DNA of 64,000 nucleotides from Isoetes taiwanensis (lineage: Eukaryota; Streptophyta; Lycopodiopsida; Isoetales; Isoetaceae): NCBI GenBank assembly GCA_021234155.1, contig JAJEKV010000326.1, positions 250,001-314,000 of the forward strand. The letters run 5' to 3'. Below are positions 1 to 10,288 of this stretch, piece by piece (position 1 is the stretch's first letter; every line of letters starts with the position of its first letter). Below the pieces are notes generated by a model. It was not told the origin of the DNA, made no database searches, and saw only the letters and a list, made by a program, of their open reading frames with translations. A program made the position numbers and the translations under genes.

Positions 1-499
1 AGCAATCATTTTCCCATTTGTCTACGTTCTATTGATATGGTTCCCACAGCCACACTTTGTGTATAGGCGGAGAAAGGGCTTGGGAAAGAACAACGGTATC
101 TATTTGAAGGATAATGGGAACATGAGGCCTAGGACAAGCTATCCATAATAGCCATCCGCTGAATCGGCTAAGCAACATTTGCTAACAAAGCCAAGGATGG
201 TTCCACAAGGTATCAAATGGACAAAAGAAATGGGCATAGAATTAAGTCAAATTTCAAAGAAATTGTATGGATGACATGTGGATACACGCTAATGATGCAA
301 ACTTGGTACAGAACCTAACACGGACTGGCTTCTTGAGCAATGCAATGCAAAGAATGCCAATTTGAGTTTTATTTCCGGATCTAGCCCAATGGGAGATCTA
401 TGAACTGTAATACTAGTTGGTGCAAAAACCCCTGCGAGAATGTGGAATTGACTAGCTTCGATGTCCGTCTCAAGACCAAAGATATTTAGATTTCTTTTC

Positions 500-1500
500 C
501 GGCCTAGATTATGCCCAAGTGCAAGCATTCATACAACTCTGCATGCACTGCACAGCAGGGCGTTAGTACAGATTTCGGGTGTGGGCAAGAGTGGCTACAT
601 TGCACAAAAGATCTCCCAAAATTTGTGTCTACGGGGGATTAAATACGTCTACATGATGGCATTGGCATTGTGAGTGTAAAGATGTCCTAGTGCTATTTAG
701 CAAGACCGGGTGAAAGGGAAGAGCTTTTGAGGCTGGTTCCTTGTGTTTGCCCCTTTGACTTTGCCTTAATCACATCACGCCATTGTGATACTTAAAGCAT
801 ATAAATTTACAACTTTTGGGAAGGTTAGTATCTAATTTTTCTCCATCGTTTAGACTAAAAAGATGAATTGGTGGATACATTCTAGCGATAAATGTTTTGT
901 ATAAGTTGATTACTATAATATAATGTAATAGTTATCGAAACTATGTCCCCATTGTCTCTTGTTGGAATAATCAGAAAAGTACCAAGAATTTTATTAGAAC
1001 TGTGGGATGCTTGAGCAAGCAAGGAATATATTTTGCGGTTCAGGATGTCATGAAAAAGAATGTACCTATCACGCAAAGAGAATGACCTTATCATGGATAA
1101 GCTGGTGGAGCTTAGTGTGAAAGGATGTGGTTGTCTTTATAGTTGTGGACAAGGGCAAAGCGCATCCGTAGAACATTCTGAGATGGTGATTTTAGGCGTG
1201 CTCTTGAATCTAAAGGGGAAGAGATTTTGAAGTTTCAAATTGTTTCGAGAAGGTCTAACAGGTAAGATAGTTTTGAAATTTAAGGGTCAATCATTACAAA
1301 ATCAATTGATCTTAATCCTAACCACTACAAGTTGCCACGTTCAATTCGGTGAAAGTGCAATGGGTGTTGATGCCATGCAAAAGATGGAATCTCCGCCATC
1401 GCCAGATTTCATTTTTACTGTTGTGGATCATGAGAATGTGGTCATACCATTTTTTATGCACTTCAGCGAAGTTTATGTTGAATCCAGGCTATTTTCGTGT
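500..1500 (+). pseudogene. D-arabinose 5-phosphate isomerase-like (SIS + CBS) pseudogene
   Basis: Homologues (KdsD, plant SETH3 type) interconvert D-ribulose 5-phosphate and D-arabinose 5-phosphate for Kdo synthesis. Translated pieces follow the family order but change frame. They are LDYAQVQAF then GVGKSGYIAQKISQ (SIS phosphosugar-binding start, near 505-615), KDVLVLFSKTG and REELLRLVPC (near 680-765), CPFDFALITS (near 768), QDVMKKNVPI and DLIMDKLVELSVKGCGCL (first CBS domain, near 1040-1140), DGDFRRALESKGEEILKF (near 1185-1235), then AMGVDAMQKMESPPSP and VVDHENVVI (second CBS domain, near 1355-1450). About 30 residues between LVPC and CPFD are missing, about 200 bp near 780-1030 is unmatched, and stops and indels break the frame. 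Identification is by recalled family sequence and I am fairly sure of it. It is an inactive copy, or a real gene damaged by base-call indels. Confidence 0.72.
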
Positions 1501-2445
1501 TTGAATGATGGTAATCAATCATGCACTAATGGCATCCCAACTGTTAAGGGATCTAGCATGTCCGGGGCCATCTTCCACGACATCAATAGGAAATGCAATA
1601 TTTGTGATATCTACCGAGCAAGGTGGTCGTTTATGATGATAAGCGTGCCACACAAAGTCCTTTCGAGAATTTACTAACTGTTATGATTTACTTTGCTAAT
1701 TTTATGCATTTTGGATTTTAAATTTGCAGTGCAGGTTAGATTTAGGATGAAAGACCTTTCAAATGTGAGGTCGCTAGATATTGAAAATATGAAACGTGGT
1801 CGCAATATGAAAAAGAACTTAAAGATGGGAGGATGCATAGCAGGAAAGGCCAACTGTCAAGAGATGGGGTGCTGCTACCTTAGAACTTTTGAGTTTTCTC
1901 TTTTAAATGCTATTACGGATCATGCCACGAATATCCTAGTCCTTGGTGGTGTTTGCTAGAATGAATGGACCTTTGTTCACAAATTGTACTTGTGATTTCC
2001 TTGGAACGCTGGATTATATTTGCCACATAGGTCTGATAGTTGATGGTGTAATATGAAGATTAGAGAATATAGATGTAATAAAATCAGCCTATTAGTTCAA
2101 GCAAAATCACTTGCTGTGGAATTGTTGTTCCAGCTCTTGGATGAGGAAAATTTGCAGAAAGATACATCTCTGAGTGGTATTTCGACCATATAGCTTTACT
2201 TTCATTGTTGTAAATTGAGGCTAGTCTTTAAGACAATGTGGAATTGCGTATTTGTTTCTTGTGTTTGATCAATTTTTCTCTGTCATTATTTTCAAAATTG
2301 GAACTTGGAAGCTGCAGTTATTTTTCATTTCTACATAAGCAGGCATGAGTTGAGGCAGATAGCCCAACATTATCAGGAAAATTTATGATTTGCTTGTTCA
2401 CTTTATATTCTTGTTTAAATGATAAAAAATAGACATTTCTAGAAA
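1501..2445. other. No recognisable gene
   Basis: AT-rich sequence following the isomerase pseudogene. A short open frame on the plus strand (1693-1959) has no motif I recognise. The first part could be the 3' untranslated remnant of the pseudogene. Confidence 0.4.
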
Positions 2446-2830
2446 TTGCTCGGAATTAAAGAGCGCACTCAGCCATGGGTGTCATTAAATTTGCTCTAAG
2501 GTCAGGCACGAAATTCAAGAGCGGTGTCCAATTAAAATTGCTCGAAGGTCACAAATCTAAGGCACGAAATTCAGGAGCGCGCAATCACCAAATTTAAGAG
2601 CATTTTTTAATAGGCTTTTACAGTAGTTGCAACTATTAGATGTTTTAAAGGTCACAAATTTAGAGCGCACTCGTCAAATTTAAGAACATTTTTTAATAGG
2701 CTTTTGTCAGTAGTTGCAACTATTAGATGTTTGTCACAAATCTAGAGCGCACTCATCAAATTTAAGTGCATATCTTAATAGGCTTTTGTAGTAGCTGCAA
2801 TTACTAGATGTTCTAAGGTTTACATTTTGT
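2446..2830. repeat. Tandem repeat, 82-86 bp unit
   Basis: Three head-to-tail copies begin with CAAATTTAAG at 2589, 2675 and 2757. Each continues through TTAATAGGCTTTT, a GTAGTTGCAA block and TTAGATGTT, and copies 1 and 2 then carry CACAAAT..AGAGCGCACTC. Degenerate pieces of the same words (AGAGCGCACTC, GGCACGAAATTCA) extend left to about 2446. The array lies just beyond the Helitron 3' end. Confidence 0.8.
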
Positions 2831-3017
2831 AACTAATGGTTTTGTGCGATTTAGTCAATGAGTTCTTTGTAGATGCAAGGGACTTTGATGTTGGTATTGT
2901 GTCATCCTAGTTGAACATGTCATCAAATGATCTCCATGTTAGAGAACAATTAGCACAACGGCAACATGTAATTGTCACGTACTTGTTATGATTCTTCTTA
3001 GGTAACCTTCTCTCGTA

Positions 3018-3046
3018 CTAGTAACGGTGCCCAGCGTTGCTGGGCA
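3018..3046 (-). other. Helitron 3' terminal hairpin and CTAG end
   Basis: The stem occupies 3028-3035 paired with 3039-3046, with loop 3036-3038. On the minus strand the CTAG (3021-3018) is the last four bases of the element. Established knowledge is that this hairpin acts as the rolling-circle termination signal. Confidence 0.82.
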
Positions 3047-3130
3047 TTCGTTGGAAGTTTGTAAATGTTTTTATTGCAATAAGAAATGTGTGCAGTAAGC
3101 TTTTATTATTGGAATTAAAAAATACCTATA

Positions 3131-3150
3131 GTGCCCAGTGTTGCTGGGTA
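3131..3150 (-). repeat. Second, imperfect Helitron-end hairpin
   Basis: TGCCCAG..CTGGGTA (3032-like stem at 3132-3138 and 3144-3150) repeats the terminal hairpin about 100 bp further inside the element with one G-T pair. The flanking TTAGTA resembles the CTAGTA of the true end. It looks like a duplicated or older terminus. Confidence 0.55.
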
Positions 3151-3178
3151 TTAGTACAATGTAAGAAATCTATAGAAA

Positions 3179-4345
3179 CTAAGGGGCTATTTCATCCCGT
3201 ATAATTTCTTTGTAGACTACATTTTGAGTGAACCTCTTTTTGTTTTTTAGCAGTGCTCCTTGTCTTGAGGTTTCTTGAATGTATACCTTCACTCCGTGTT
3301 GTGTAGTGCACCTTGAGAATGTGACATAGAGCTGGCCGTGTGCGAATATTGGAGTTGGTAGGTAGATGCCAACGAAGGTCATTGACTGTCCTTGCGACTT
3401 GTTTATGGTCATCGAGAATGCAAGTCGCATGGGGAACTGCCTTCGTTTGAAGGGGAGGAGGTCGTTATCTGATGGCTCCAGTGTTATCCTTGGTATGAGG
3501 ACCCGTGTACCTTTGTAGGTGTCAGTGATTATTTCTGCATCTATGATTCTTGGGTGCGCTTTGATTACACGGACGCGGGTGCCATTGCAGAGACCGGCCT
3601 TTGGGTTCATGTTTCTGAGTAGGATGATGATGGCACCATCCTTGATGTGTAACTTATGCGGTGGCATGCCAGAAGGAGTCAGGTGGTTGATGAACTCAAT
3701 TGGGAAATCCCTTGTAGCATCTTCGCCTTCTGCAATGATGGCATCTATACTCGTGTACGTATGGAGTTGTCCATTCAACCTTAGAAGGACCTTATTGTTG
3801 ATTCTCAGCGTGTCTTCATTCTTTGGAGTCAAGATGGCCTTGTCATACAATAGGTGCACATTTGCCTCTGTTATTTCCTTGCCGAAGATGCTGTCAATCA
3901 AGTCATCTTCTACCACGCATTCTTCAGGTATCTCAACCAAGTCACGATCGAGTCCTGACTCATTGTTCATCCGTTCCCCATTACCGAGTCGTAGCAGCCA
4001 ATTTGAGAAGATTTGCTCGTCTTTTCCGACCCGCATGTTTTGTGTCAGCTTGTGGGTTTTGAAATTAATCCACAATGGGTTTCTCTTGACACACTTCGAG
4101 ATGATTTCTGTCTTTGTTGCACGCTTGATCACAGGCAATTGTTGTCGGAAATCGCCGCCGGTGAGCATTATCATTCCCCCAAACGGCCTGTCATCTTGGC
4201 GTATCTCGCGTAGAACCCTGTCGACGGCAGTGAGTGCTTGCGTATGTGTCATCCCCATTTCGTCCCATACCATGATGCTTGCCTTTCTAAGTACCTCTGC
4301 TTGTTGGCTTGTGGCACGTAGTGCAAAGGTTGCCTCTCCATCAAA
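3179..4345 (-). pseudogene. Helitron Pif1-like DNA helicase, C-terminal part
   Basis: A continuous open frame starts near 4345 (D-G-E-A-T-F) and ends at a TAG at 3179-3181. It carries the helicase Walker B region (VWDEMGMTH), the motif III-like LTGGDFRQQLPVI, QNMRV, LTPKNED, LNGQLHTY, GLCNGTRV, and the C-terminal motifs LAFSMTINKSQGQSM and GQLYVTFSR. This is the standard order of the helicase half of plant Helitron RepHel proteins, which unwinds DNA during rolling-circle transposition. The Walker A loop and the whole Rep nuclease are missing, so it cannot be an active transposase. The remaining ~385 residues are intact in one frame, which suggests fairly recent truncation or selection-free but young DNA. 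Confidence 0.88.
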
Positions 4346-5107
4346 TTTGTTTTTTTGTGTTTTTAGGCCAAAAAATCCCTTCGTATTTTTAAAATTCCCA
4401 AAATGCCCTTAAATTTGAAATATTTTCCCAAATAGCCCCGTATATTTTATAGTTCTGAAATTTGTGTGTTCTTTATTTCACAGGTTGCTAAACTCTTTAG
4501 CTGCATTTTGGAAGATAAAGGTAGTTCGTTGGCTACAGAGGATTTCGTTTCTAAATGTTCGGGGTTATGGTTTTGAATTGACTGTCAAAATATGGCTTTG
4601 AACTATGATTTAAGCCACTTCACCCTCCGGCCATGGAGGGCAACCCTCCGTGCGCAGCACCTTGTTCTAATTGCTCTGAGGTGCTCTTGCATGTGTTGTT
4701 TGTGGTGCTCGCTTTCTTGGTCTCCTATTTTGCTATTTGATGCTGATGCGATTTGTTTAGATAATATTTCTTCAATTGCATATATTTAATTCTTTTTCAA
4801 CCTGCACTAGTCTTTTGATCTGGTTGGATATCGTTGCTCAGGTGGATTTGTAGCTTTGGCATGTTCATCTACATTACTTCAGTTATGTACTCTTAGCATG
4901 TTAAGACATAGATGTTTGGTCATCTTAGCTCTATAAGTTTTATTGCTCTATTTGCTGCATTGTTTCTCTTGCCATTGCCCCATTTGTCGGTCTTTTGATT
5001 CCAGTTCTTATCGTTCATACTAGCTAGGTTCCTATGTTCATTTGGAGGTCCGTCATATGTCCTCATGGACGCTGCTAATGTGGCATGACATAAAAATACT
5101 ATCTATT
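4346..5107. other. No recognisable gene
   Basis: T-rich sequence upstream of the helicase remnant. It could hold the lost 5' half of the Helitron, but I see neither a Rep motif (HxH, YxxxK) nor a TC terminus. The short open frame at 4592-4789 has no recognised feature. Confidence 0.4.
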
Positions 5108-5146
5108 TACCTACCTACCTACCTACCTACCTACCTATCTATCTAT
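5108..5146. repeat. Microsatellite (CTAC)n/(TCTA)n
   Basis: About seven CTAC units followed by three ATCT units form an uninterrupted tetranucleotide run. Confidence 0.95.
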
Positions 5147-5159
5147 GTTCTATTTGCAC

Positions 5160-6510
5160 CCTCGCAAGCTTGATATTGGGTGTTCATGTGCTCATTTGCT
5201 TCATTTGCATCGATTGTTCTCATCTCACTTTACCATGTTTGGCCATTAGCCCCGGTGGTCTCTCTAGTCTCATTTGCTTCACTACTCCTTTGTTCTTTAT
5301 CATATTTCTCTTATTTAACCCTGCTCTCTAACTTTTCTTACCTTCCTCTCTGTCATGGCCATTTTATCTATGCTTGCTTCATTTTCTCGCTTTTCATTTC
5401 CTTCTCGAAATATCAGTTTTTTTCCTTTGGTCCTTTTCTATTCGTACCCTATTTCTCTCATTTAACCCATTTGTCTTGTCAACAACTATTGTTTTTATTC
5501 TATTCTATTCTATTCATTGTTCTGTCATGCCCATTGTTATCTATATTTGCTTCATTTTCTGGTTTACTCATCTGCCTTTTTGGTTCCTTTGCTTCTTTCT
5601 CTCTTCTCCATCATTGTGCTTTGTGCACTTTTTTAGTTCCTCTATACTATTTGCATCCTCACGAGCTTGCTATTAATGTTCGCATGCTCCTTTGCTTCAT
5701 TTTTGTTATGAGCCCATTTGGCCTTTAGCCCATTAGCCTAGCTAGTCCTCGCTTTTGGCATTTGTTTTTATTTGCTCTCGAACTATCACACTCTTCCTTC
5801 CCCTTGTCTCTCATTTAATCCATTTGTTATGTCAGCTCCCAATCTATTTTATTTGTCTTCCGTCAAGTCAATTCTCACATGCCTATTGTTATCTATGCTT
5901 ACTTCATTTCTTGCTTGCTTGTGTGCCTTTTTGGATCCATTGTTTTTCCTTTCCTTTTTGTTTTATTTGCTTTCAAAAATATTACATTCCTTCCTTTGGT
6001 TCTTTTTTCATATGCCATTTCTCTCATTGGACCCGTATGTTCTGTAACGCCCCATTATTTGTCTATTTCTTCATTGCTTTATCCTGCCCATTGTTATCTA
6101 TGGTTGTGCCATGTTCCCATTTGCTCTCGTGCCCCTTTAGCTCCATTATTGTGCCCTTTGCTTGGATTCGTTTCTTTCTTTATCCAGTTACTCCAGTTCC
6201 ATTTTTGTTCTTTCTTGTTTGCTTTGTTCGTTCAACTCTATTTTGTCTTAGTTCTTCTATTCCTTAGTCTTGTCTCTTTCGTTTGGCCAACTCATCTCTT
6301 CATTTGCCTTCGTCCCCTTTGCCCCGTTGGTGTCCATATCTCATGTTGTTGCCCTTTGCTTTGATTTTTTCAATTACTATGTCAGCCTTTCGTGGTCGTC
6401 CCAATTTCTTGAGCTATTCTAGTCTTCTTATTTTGCCCATTCCTCCCGTTCTTTTGTGCTTTGTCCCTTGTTTCCCCTCGTCATCCTCGTTTTGCTCTTT
6501 TTGAGGTAGA
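5160..6510. repeat. Pyrimidine-rich degenerate tandem repeat, unit about 175 bp
   Basis: The plus strand is strongly C+T rich. The block ATTGTTATCTAT (or variant), followed in most copies by TTGCTTCATT, recurs near 5360, 5530, 5883 and 6090. It is preceded each time by CTCTYATTTAACCC-like sequence near 5306, 5452, 5807 and 6016. Spacings are about 172, 353 (two units) and 205. Long hydrophobic open frames in three registers result from the composition and are not convincing proteins. Confidence 0.6.
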
Positions 6511-6529
6511 TTCCTCTTCTATCAGCCAA

Positions 6530-6910
6530 CTTCTTGTATCATAGGACCCATCCTAGGAATGCCATGGTTCTATTGCAATAGCAATAGTGCAATAAAACTG
6601 ACATTCCTTGGATGAGGATGTCTATTCTCATATTTCCTATTTAATCAGCCTCCTTTCTCATTTCCAGTCATCAGCGTTCTCTTAAGCTCCTTTTCATTCT
6701 GCTCTTCTAGCTCCACAAGTTTCCCACCCCCTCTCCCTCTGGCATATTTGCCAATTAGTTGTATCATAGGATAGCAATAGACCGACATTCCTTGGAAGGG
6801 GACGCTTACTTCCTCTTTTCTAATTTCTAGTCATCGGTGCTCTCTCGAGCTCTCTTTCTTTCTTCTTTGTTAGCTCCACAAGTTTCCCGCCCCCCTCTCC
6901 CTCTGTCATA
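6530..6910. repeat. Two-copy direct repeat, roughly 150-225 bp
   Basis: Both copies run from TTGTATCATAGGA through GACATTCCTTGGA, a CTCATTTC/TAGTCATC block and TTAGCTCCACAAGTTTCC to CCCTCTCCCTCTG. Copy 1 starts near 6533 and copy 2 near 6758. Copy 2 is shorter by internal deletion. Confidence 0.7.
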
Positions 6911-6972
6911 TTTGAGTTTGTTGGTCGTGTTTGTGTTTTTTCAGATGATCTAAGGTATGTTTTTGGTTTGCT

Positions 6973-7255
6973 CTAAGTTGTGGCTTAGTAGCCTCCAATG
7001 TTTTTGCATAATCTCATTTTCTTGGTGTGGCATTGTAGCCTCCGAGATAGTACTTGTTATTCATTTTTTCTCGGCGTGGCACTGTAGCCTCCAAGACAAT
7101 ATTTATTATTCATTTTTTCTCGGCGTGGCACTGTAGCCTTCGAGGCAGCACCAATCGGATGTTTTTCTCGCGAGGATCATTTTGTGAACAGTTCTTGATT
7201 GGTCCGCTGTTGATTTTTCTTTCTCGGCGTGGCCCTGGAGCCTCTGAGTCTTACT
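6973..7255. repeat. 49-bp minisatellite
   Basis: The core TCGGCGTGGCACTGTAGCCT occurs at 7071 and 7120, with a close variant at 7022 (period 49) and a weaker one near 6973. A displaced copy (TCGGCGTGGCCCTGGAGCCT) lies near 7224 after a unique insert. The copies share a TTATTCATTTTTTC spacer. Confidence 0.82.
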
Positions 7256-7373
7256 ATATTTATGTTCTTTGTTTATATTAGACAAATATGTAGCAAAATA
7301 ACAGGGGGTCCCGTGGGGTTTAATATAGATGTAAAATGACAATTCTTGAAACCATAGACCATATCCTCAAAAC

Positions 7374-7641
7374 ACTTGAATGGGTTGTTATAAAAAAAAA
7401 CACAGATTAAAGATAAAAAAGAATTGTGTTAGCTCACTAGTTACACTGGTCAAAGTAGTCTTATTAAGACATTGAATTATTTTGGTAGAGGTTCGAGCCC
7501 CCGTAATTCATATTCTAAAATCTTAGGTGAAGCCCTATAGAGGCTCGATATTCATTAAAACATTAGGCGAACTGTATTTTATATTTCAAAATCCCTAAAA
7601 TAATTGAATGGGTTGTTATAAAAAAAAACATAGATTCAAGA
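7374..7641 (+). mobile_element. tRNA-derived SINE-like sequence flanked by a direct repeat
   Basis: Pol III promoter-like boxes lie about 50 bp apart: an A-box-like TTAGCTCACTAGT (7429-7441) and a near-consensus B box GGTTCGAGCCC (7490-7500). On each side is a copy of TTGAATGGGTTGTTATAAAA running into A-rich sequence (7377 and 7610). The repeats could be target duplications or two SINE tails. It is short, with no coding capacity. Assignment rests on the B box and layout only. Confidence 0.45.
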
Positions 7642-7834
7642 AAAAAAATAAATGGTAGATATATCAGAAAAGGAACATGGTTGGCTGCACTTTGGGATTT
7701 CTGTGAAGTGCTGCTGGTCAAGAAGAAATTAGTACATCTTTTAGTGGTGATTGCTTTTGATGTCAAGGTGTGATGCACTCTACCTCACAATCTGCAAGCA
7801 AAGTAGCAATATACTTGATCAATAAATATATTTG

Positions 7835-8411
7835 TTAAGAGCAGAAATAGTTATAATCATCAGGTTTCTCTACAGTAACAATATCCTCAACCTTGCTTTG
7901 CCTGTTCATCAAAAGCATATAATCTCTAACCAATTAAAACCTAAATTAAATCTCTTATGTACATCATTGTGCTAGGCACCAAACAGAAACAATAAGCCTT
8001 GTTTTTGCAGCAGAATAATGCGTAGATGAGAATACTGATGTCAAATGGCAAAGTTGAAAATGCAATTGCAACCTTCACCCAGCATAGATTCTTAAGATTT
8101 TTTCTAAAGTCTATCATATCTTGTTGCTATTAGCACAAAGGACATGAAAGCCAATCCATTTGTCTTAAAATATTTTCTAATATTTTCTTCCTTTTAAAGC
8201 AATAACAATTCTCGCCAATTTTTTTGTCTTGGCAAGGAAACTAGAGAAACAGGGAGAACCCCTGCTGTTTTATCCTCTTACCCCTATATGACATGTATAG
8301 TTGCAAATTAACCAAAATGTTGCATTCACTTCTTCCACTTGAGTAACCCTGCAAGCGTTGCAGCCTCATTGGCTTGAAATCTCTTTTCAGTTTCACTATC
8401 ACTACCAATAA
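7835..8411 (-). CDS. C-terminal two exons of an unidentified gene
   Basis: Two phase-compatible exons are visible on the minus strand. The first (8411-8330) follows a CATGCAG acceptor and ends at a GTGAAT donor. The second (7901-7835) follows a GAACAG acceptor and ends at an in-frame TAA. Joined, they give an acidic, protein-like tail: IGSDSETEKRFQANEAATL, then AGLLKWKK across the junction, then QSKVEDIVTVEKPDDYNYF and Cys-Ser-stop. An additional exon reading IYGTLMAYE before a GTACAT donor may lie near 8471-8510, but its phase does not join cleanly. I do not recognise the family. It may be a real host gene whose 5' part was displaced, or a fragment. Confidence 0.4.
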
Positions 8412-8559
8412 CTGCATGATTTCATCCCTCAAAATTTGAAAGGCAACTACCACAAATTACAATCAAAATGCATATAATGGACAATGTACCTCATATGCCA
8501 TTAATGTTCCATATATAGAGAGAAGCATCTAGCATGGAAAGTGTGAGCACGGAAGAGTG

Positions 8560-9130
8560 CTACCAAATGTAGATGCAGATAACGGGGATAGAGGTGCAAG
8601 GATAGAGCCCAGGAATTTCACCTAGGCATATGGGGATACCTTATCTGCGTGCAAGGGGTCACCAGAAAACCCCTGTATACGACTTTTTGGAGGTGGAAAA
8701 CCCCTACATACATAAATGGGAAAAGCCAGTTTTGAAGCCTCCTTCCGTAGATGTACTTATGGATTATCTTCATTTTTACAAACCCCTACCCGATCTTGTA
8801 CTGACGTTTGCATACCCAATGCTTATTTAAAGGGAAAATGGTGTTTAGAGAAATTTCATAATGTTTTTCATGGATATTGCTTGCAAAGAATGGTTGGAAA
8901 TGGTTGGATTGTTGGGAATACATATGGCATATTAGAATGTTTGGAAATATATTTGGAATACATATGGCATATTGGGCATGGGATATGGCATATTGGAATA
9001 TTTAGAAATACTTAATGGGTATGAAATATGTTAAGGAATACGTATGGTATACTCAATGGTATATTGGGGGTATATTGAACATAATACCCCCATAATATGG
9101 CATATAAGAGGGGAGAGGCCTATTACAGTT
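8560..9130. repeat. AT-rich region with degenerate CATATGGCATATT repeats
   Basis: Between about 8880 and 9110 the words GGAATACATATGGCATATT, GGGATATGGCATATTGG and variants recur every 30-45 bp. The section before 8880 holds a short open frame (8630-8830) with no recognised motif. Confidence 0.5.
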
Positions 9131-9229
9131 AAACAAAAAAAAAACTATTATTGCATGGCTCGGGTTTTGAGCCCCAATTCTGCATGCACATAATGGACAT
9201 AATGGCCTTCATAAACCCTTGATTGGGCG

Positions 9230-9620
9230 CTGCCGCCTTCTCCTATAAGAGAAGATTCTTCATCTTCTCTTCTCGCCAGATTCTTCATCCCTTCTTCATC
9301 TTCTCTGCCAGATTGTTTGATCTTCTTTTCTTCATCCGCTTCTTCATGGCGAGGCTCAAATATACTGCCCGAAAGCCCAAGAAAGAGGATGAGTCCTCTT
9401 CTTCCAGCCATCCGGGCATGCAAATGACCTTTGTGGCGAAATTCTCAGCCTTGGAGGTGGAGCGATTGCAGAGATAAGGAGCTTCAGTTTCGGATAAAGT
9501 GCAGCAGTGGGTTGATCGTGTTAATCCTGAAGATGGGCGTCTTTTGCAGATGAGCATGGAAGCTGATGGGATTTACCTTCGTGTGGATCTGAAGATAGAT
9601 GAAATCTTCAGAATACTAAG
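9230..9620 (+). CDS. Short ORF with histone H3 tail-like N terminus, with promoter-like leader
   Basis: A TATAAGAG box (near 9244) is followed by a CT-rich leader and an ATG at 9346. The product starts MARLKYTARKPKK, close to the H3 N terminus (ARTKQTARKS) in spacing of R2, K4, T6, A7, R8 and K9. A serine run and LEVERLQR follow, then a TAA at 9475-9477. The same frame stays open after that stop (VSDKVQQWVDRVNPEDG, MSMEADGIYLRVD) until a T21 run at 9621. It may be the first exon or Gag-like start of a retroelement or gene broken by one stop. I do not recognise a family. The resemblance to H3 is limited to about ten residues. Confidence 0.35.
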
Positions 9621-10142
9621 TTTTTTTTTTTTTTTTTTTTTGCTGTACAGTTCAAAGTAGTGATTAAATCGGATATAAAGGATGTAGAGTGTGCAAATCC
9701 CATGCAAATGTGTAATGTGGTTCGAGTATGTGGACTGTACTGGGTTTGTATCCCTCTGTTTGGTCTCCTTCTGGGTTTCTAAAAAATGTCCAAGCTTTTT
9801 TTTTGTAAAAAGGCCAAAGTCGGGCTCCAAATCTACAGGATTTTTGTAAAGCTTTTTGTAAAAAACAAGCTTAAGTATTAATATAACATGGTTTTGAATC
9901 GGCAGTCTTAGAATGGGAATCTGAGTTTTTCTAATGATGTAATTTGTTAAGATAGAAATTCAGTGACAAAGATAACAATGTTATCACTGAAATTCGTTGT
10001 TAACATTTCTTTGTTTGCTTGGCTTTCTGGGCTTCTTATATCAGAATGTTTTGTACTTTCTCTATTTATCTACTACAAGCAAATCCCAAGCAAATATACA
10101 TTCAGATACATTTAAGAATGATGGATAGAAACCATTTCACAT
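9621..10142. other. Poly(T) run and unassigned sequence
   Basis: T21 at 9621-9641 could be the poly(A) tail of a minus-strand retroposed sequence. The rest shows no gene or repeat that I can support. Confidence 0.4.
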
Positions 10143-10288
10143 AAACTGAATTACAAAGCAAAGAAAGGAACAAAGCAGATATACTTATACACCTCAATGC
10201 AAACAAAGGAATAAATGATGGACTGTGTATTGGGGTTAGAATCTAATTGCTGAAACTGAATTATAAAGCAAACAAAGGAACAAAGCAC
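10143..10288. repeat. 110-bp tandem repeat, left copies
   Basis: Copy 1 (10143-10252) and the first 36 bases of copy 2 begin AAACTGAATTA.AAAGCAAA and include TGGACTGTGTATTGGGGTTAG. Copy 2 is cut at 10288 by element 1 and resumes at 17368/17373. Confidence 0.85.

Larger units (their letters stand above)
3018..4345 (-). mobile_element. Helitron, 3' portion
   Basis: A rolling-circle transposon fragment read on the minus strand. The 3' terminus is at 3018: the minus strand reads a perfect 8-bp stem (TGCCCAGC/GCTGGGCA, 3-nt loop), then ACCGTTA and the terminal CTAG, followed by host T. That is the canonical Helitron end (hairpin, CTRR, insertion before T). The body encodes a Pif1-type helicase remnant. 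The Rep/HUH domain and the 5' TC end are not visible. Similarity stops near 4345, so the element is 5'-truncated or interrupted. Confidence 0.82.

Noticed and set aside
3519-4412. Plus-strand open frame of 297 codons
   Set aside because: It is the antisense shadow of the Helitron helicase frame, which carries all recognisable motifs.
5180-6364. Three overlapping hydrophobic, membrane-protein-like frames
   Set aside because: They arise from T/C-rich repeat composition, lie in different registers over the same bases and show no domain.
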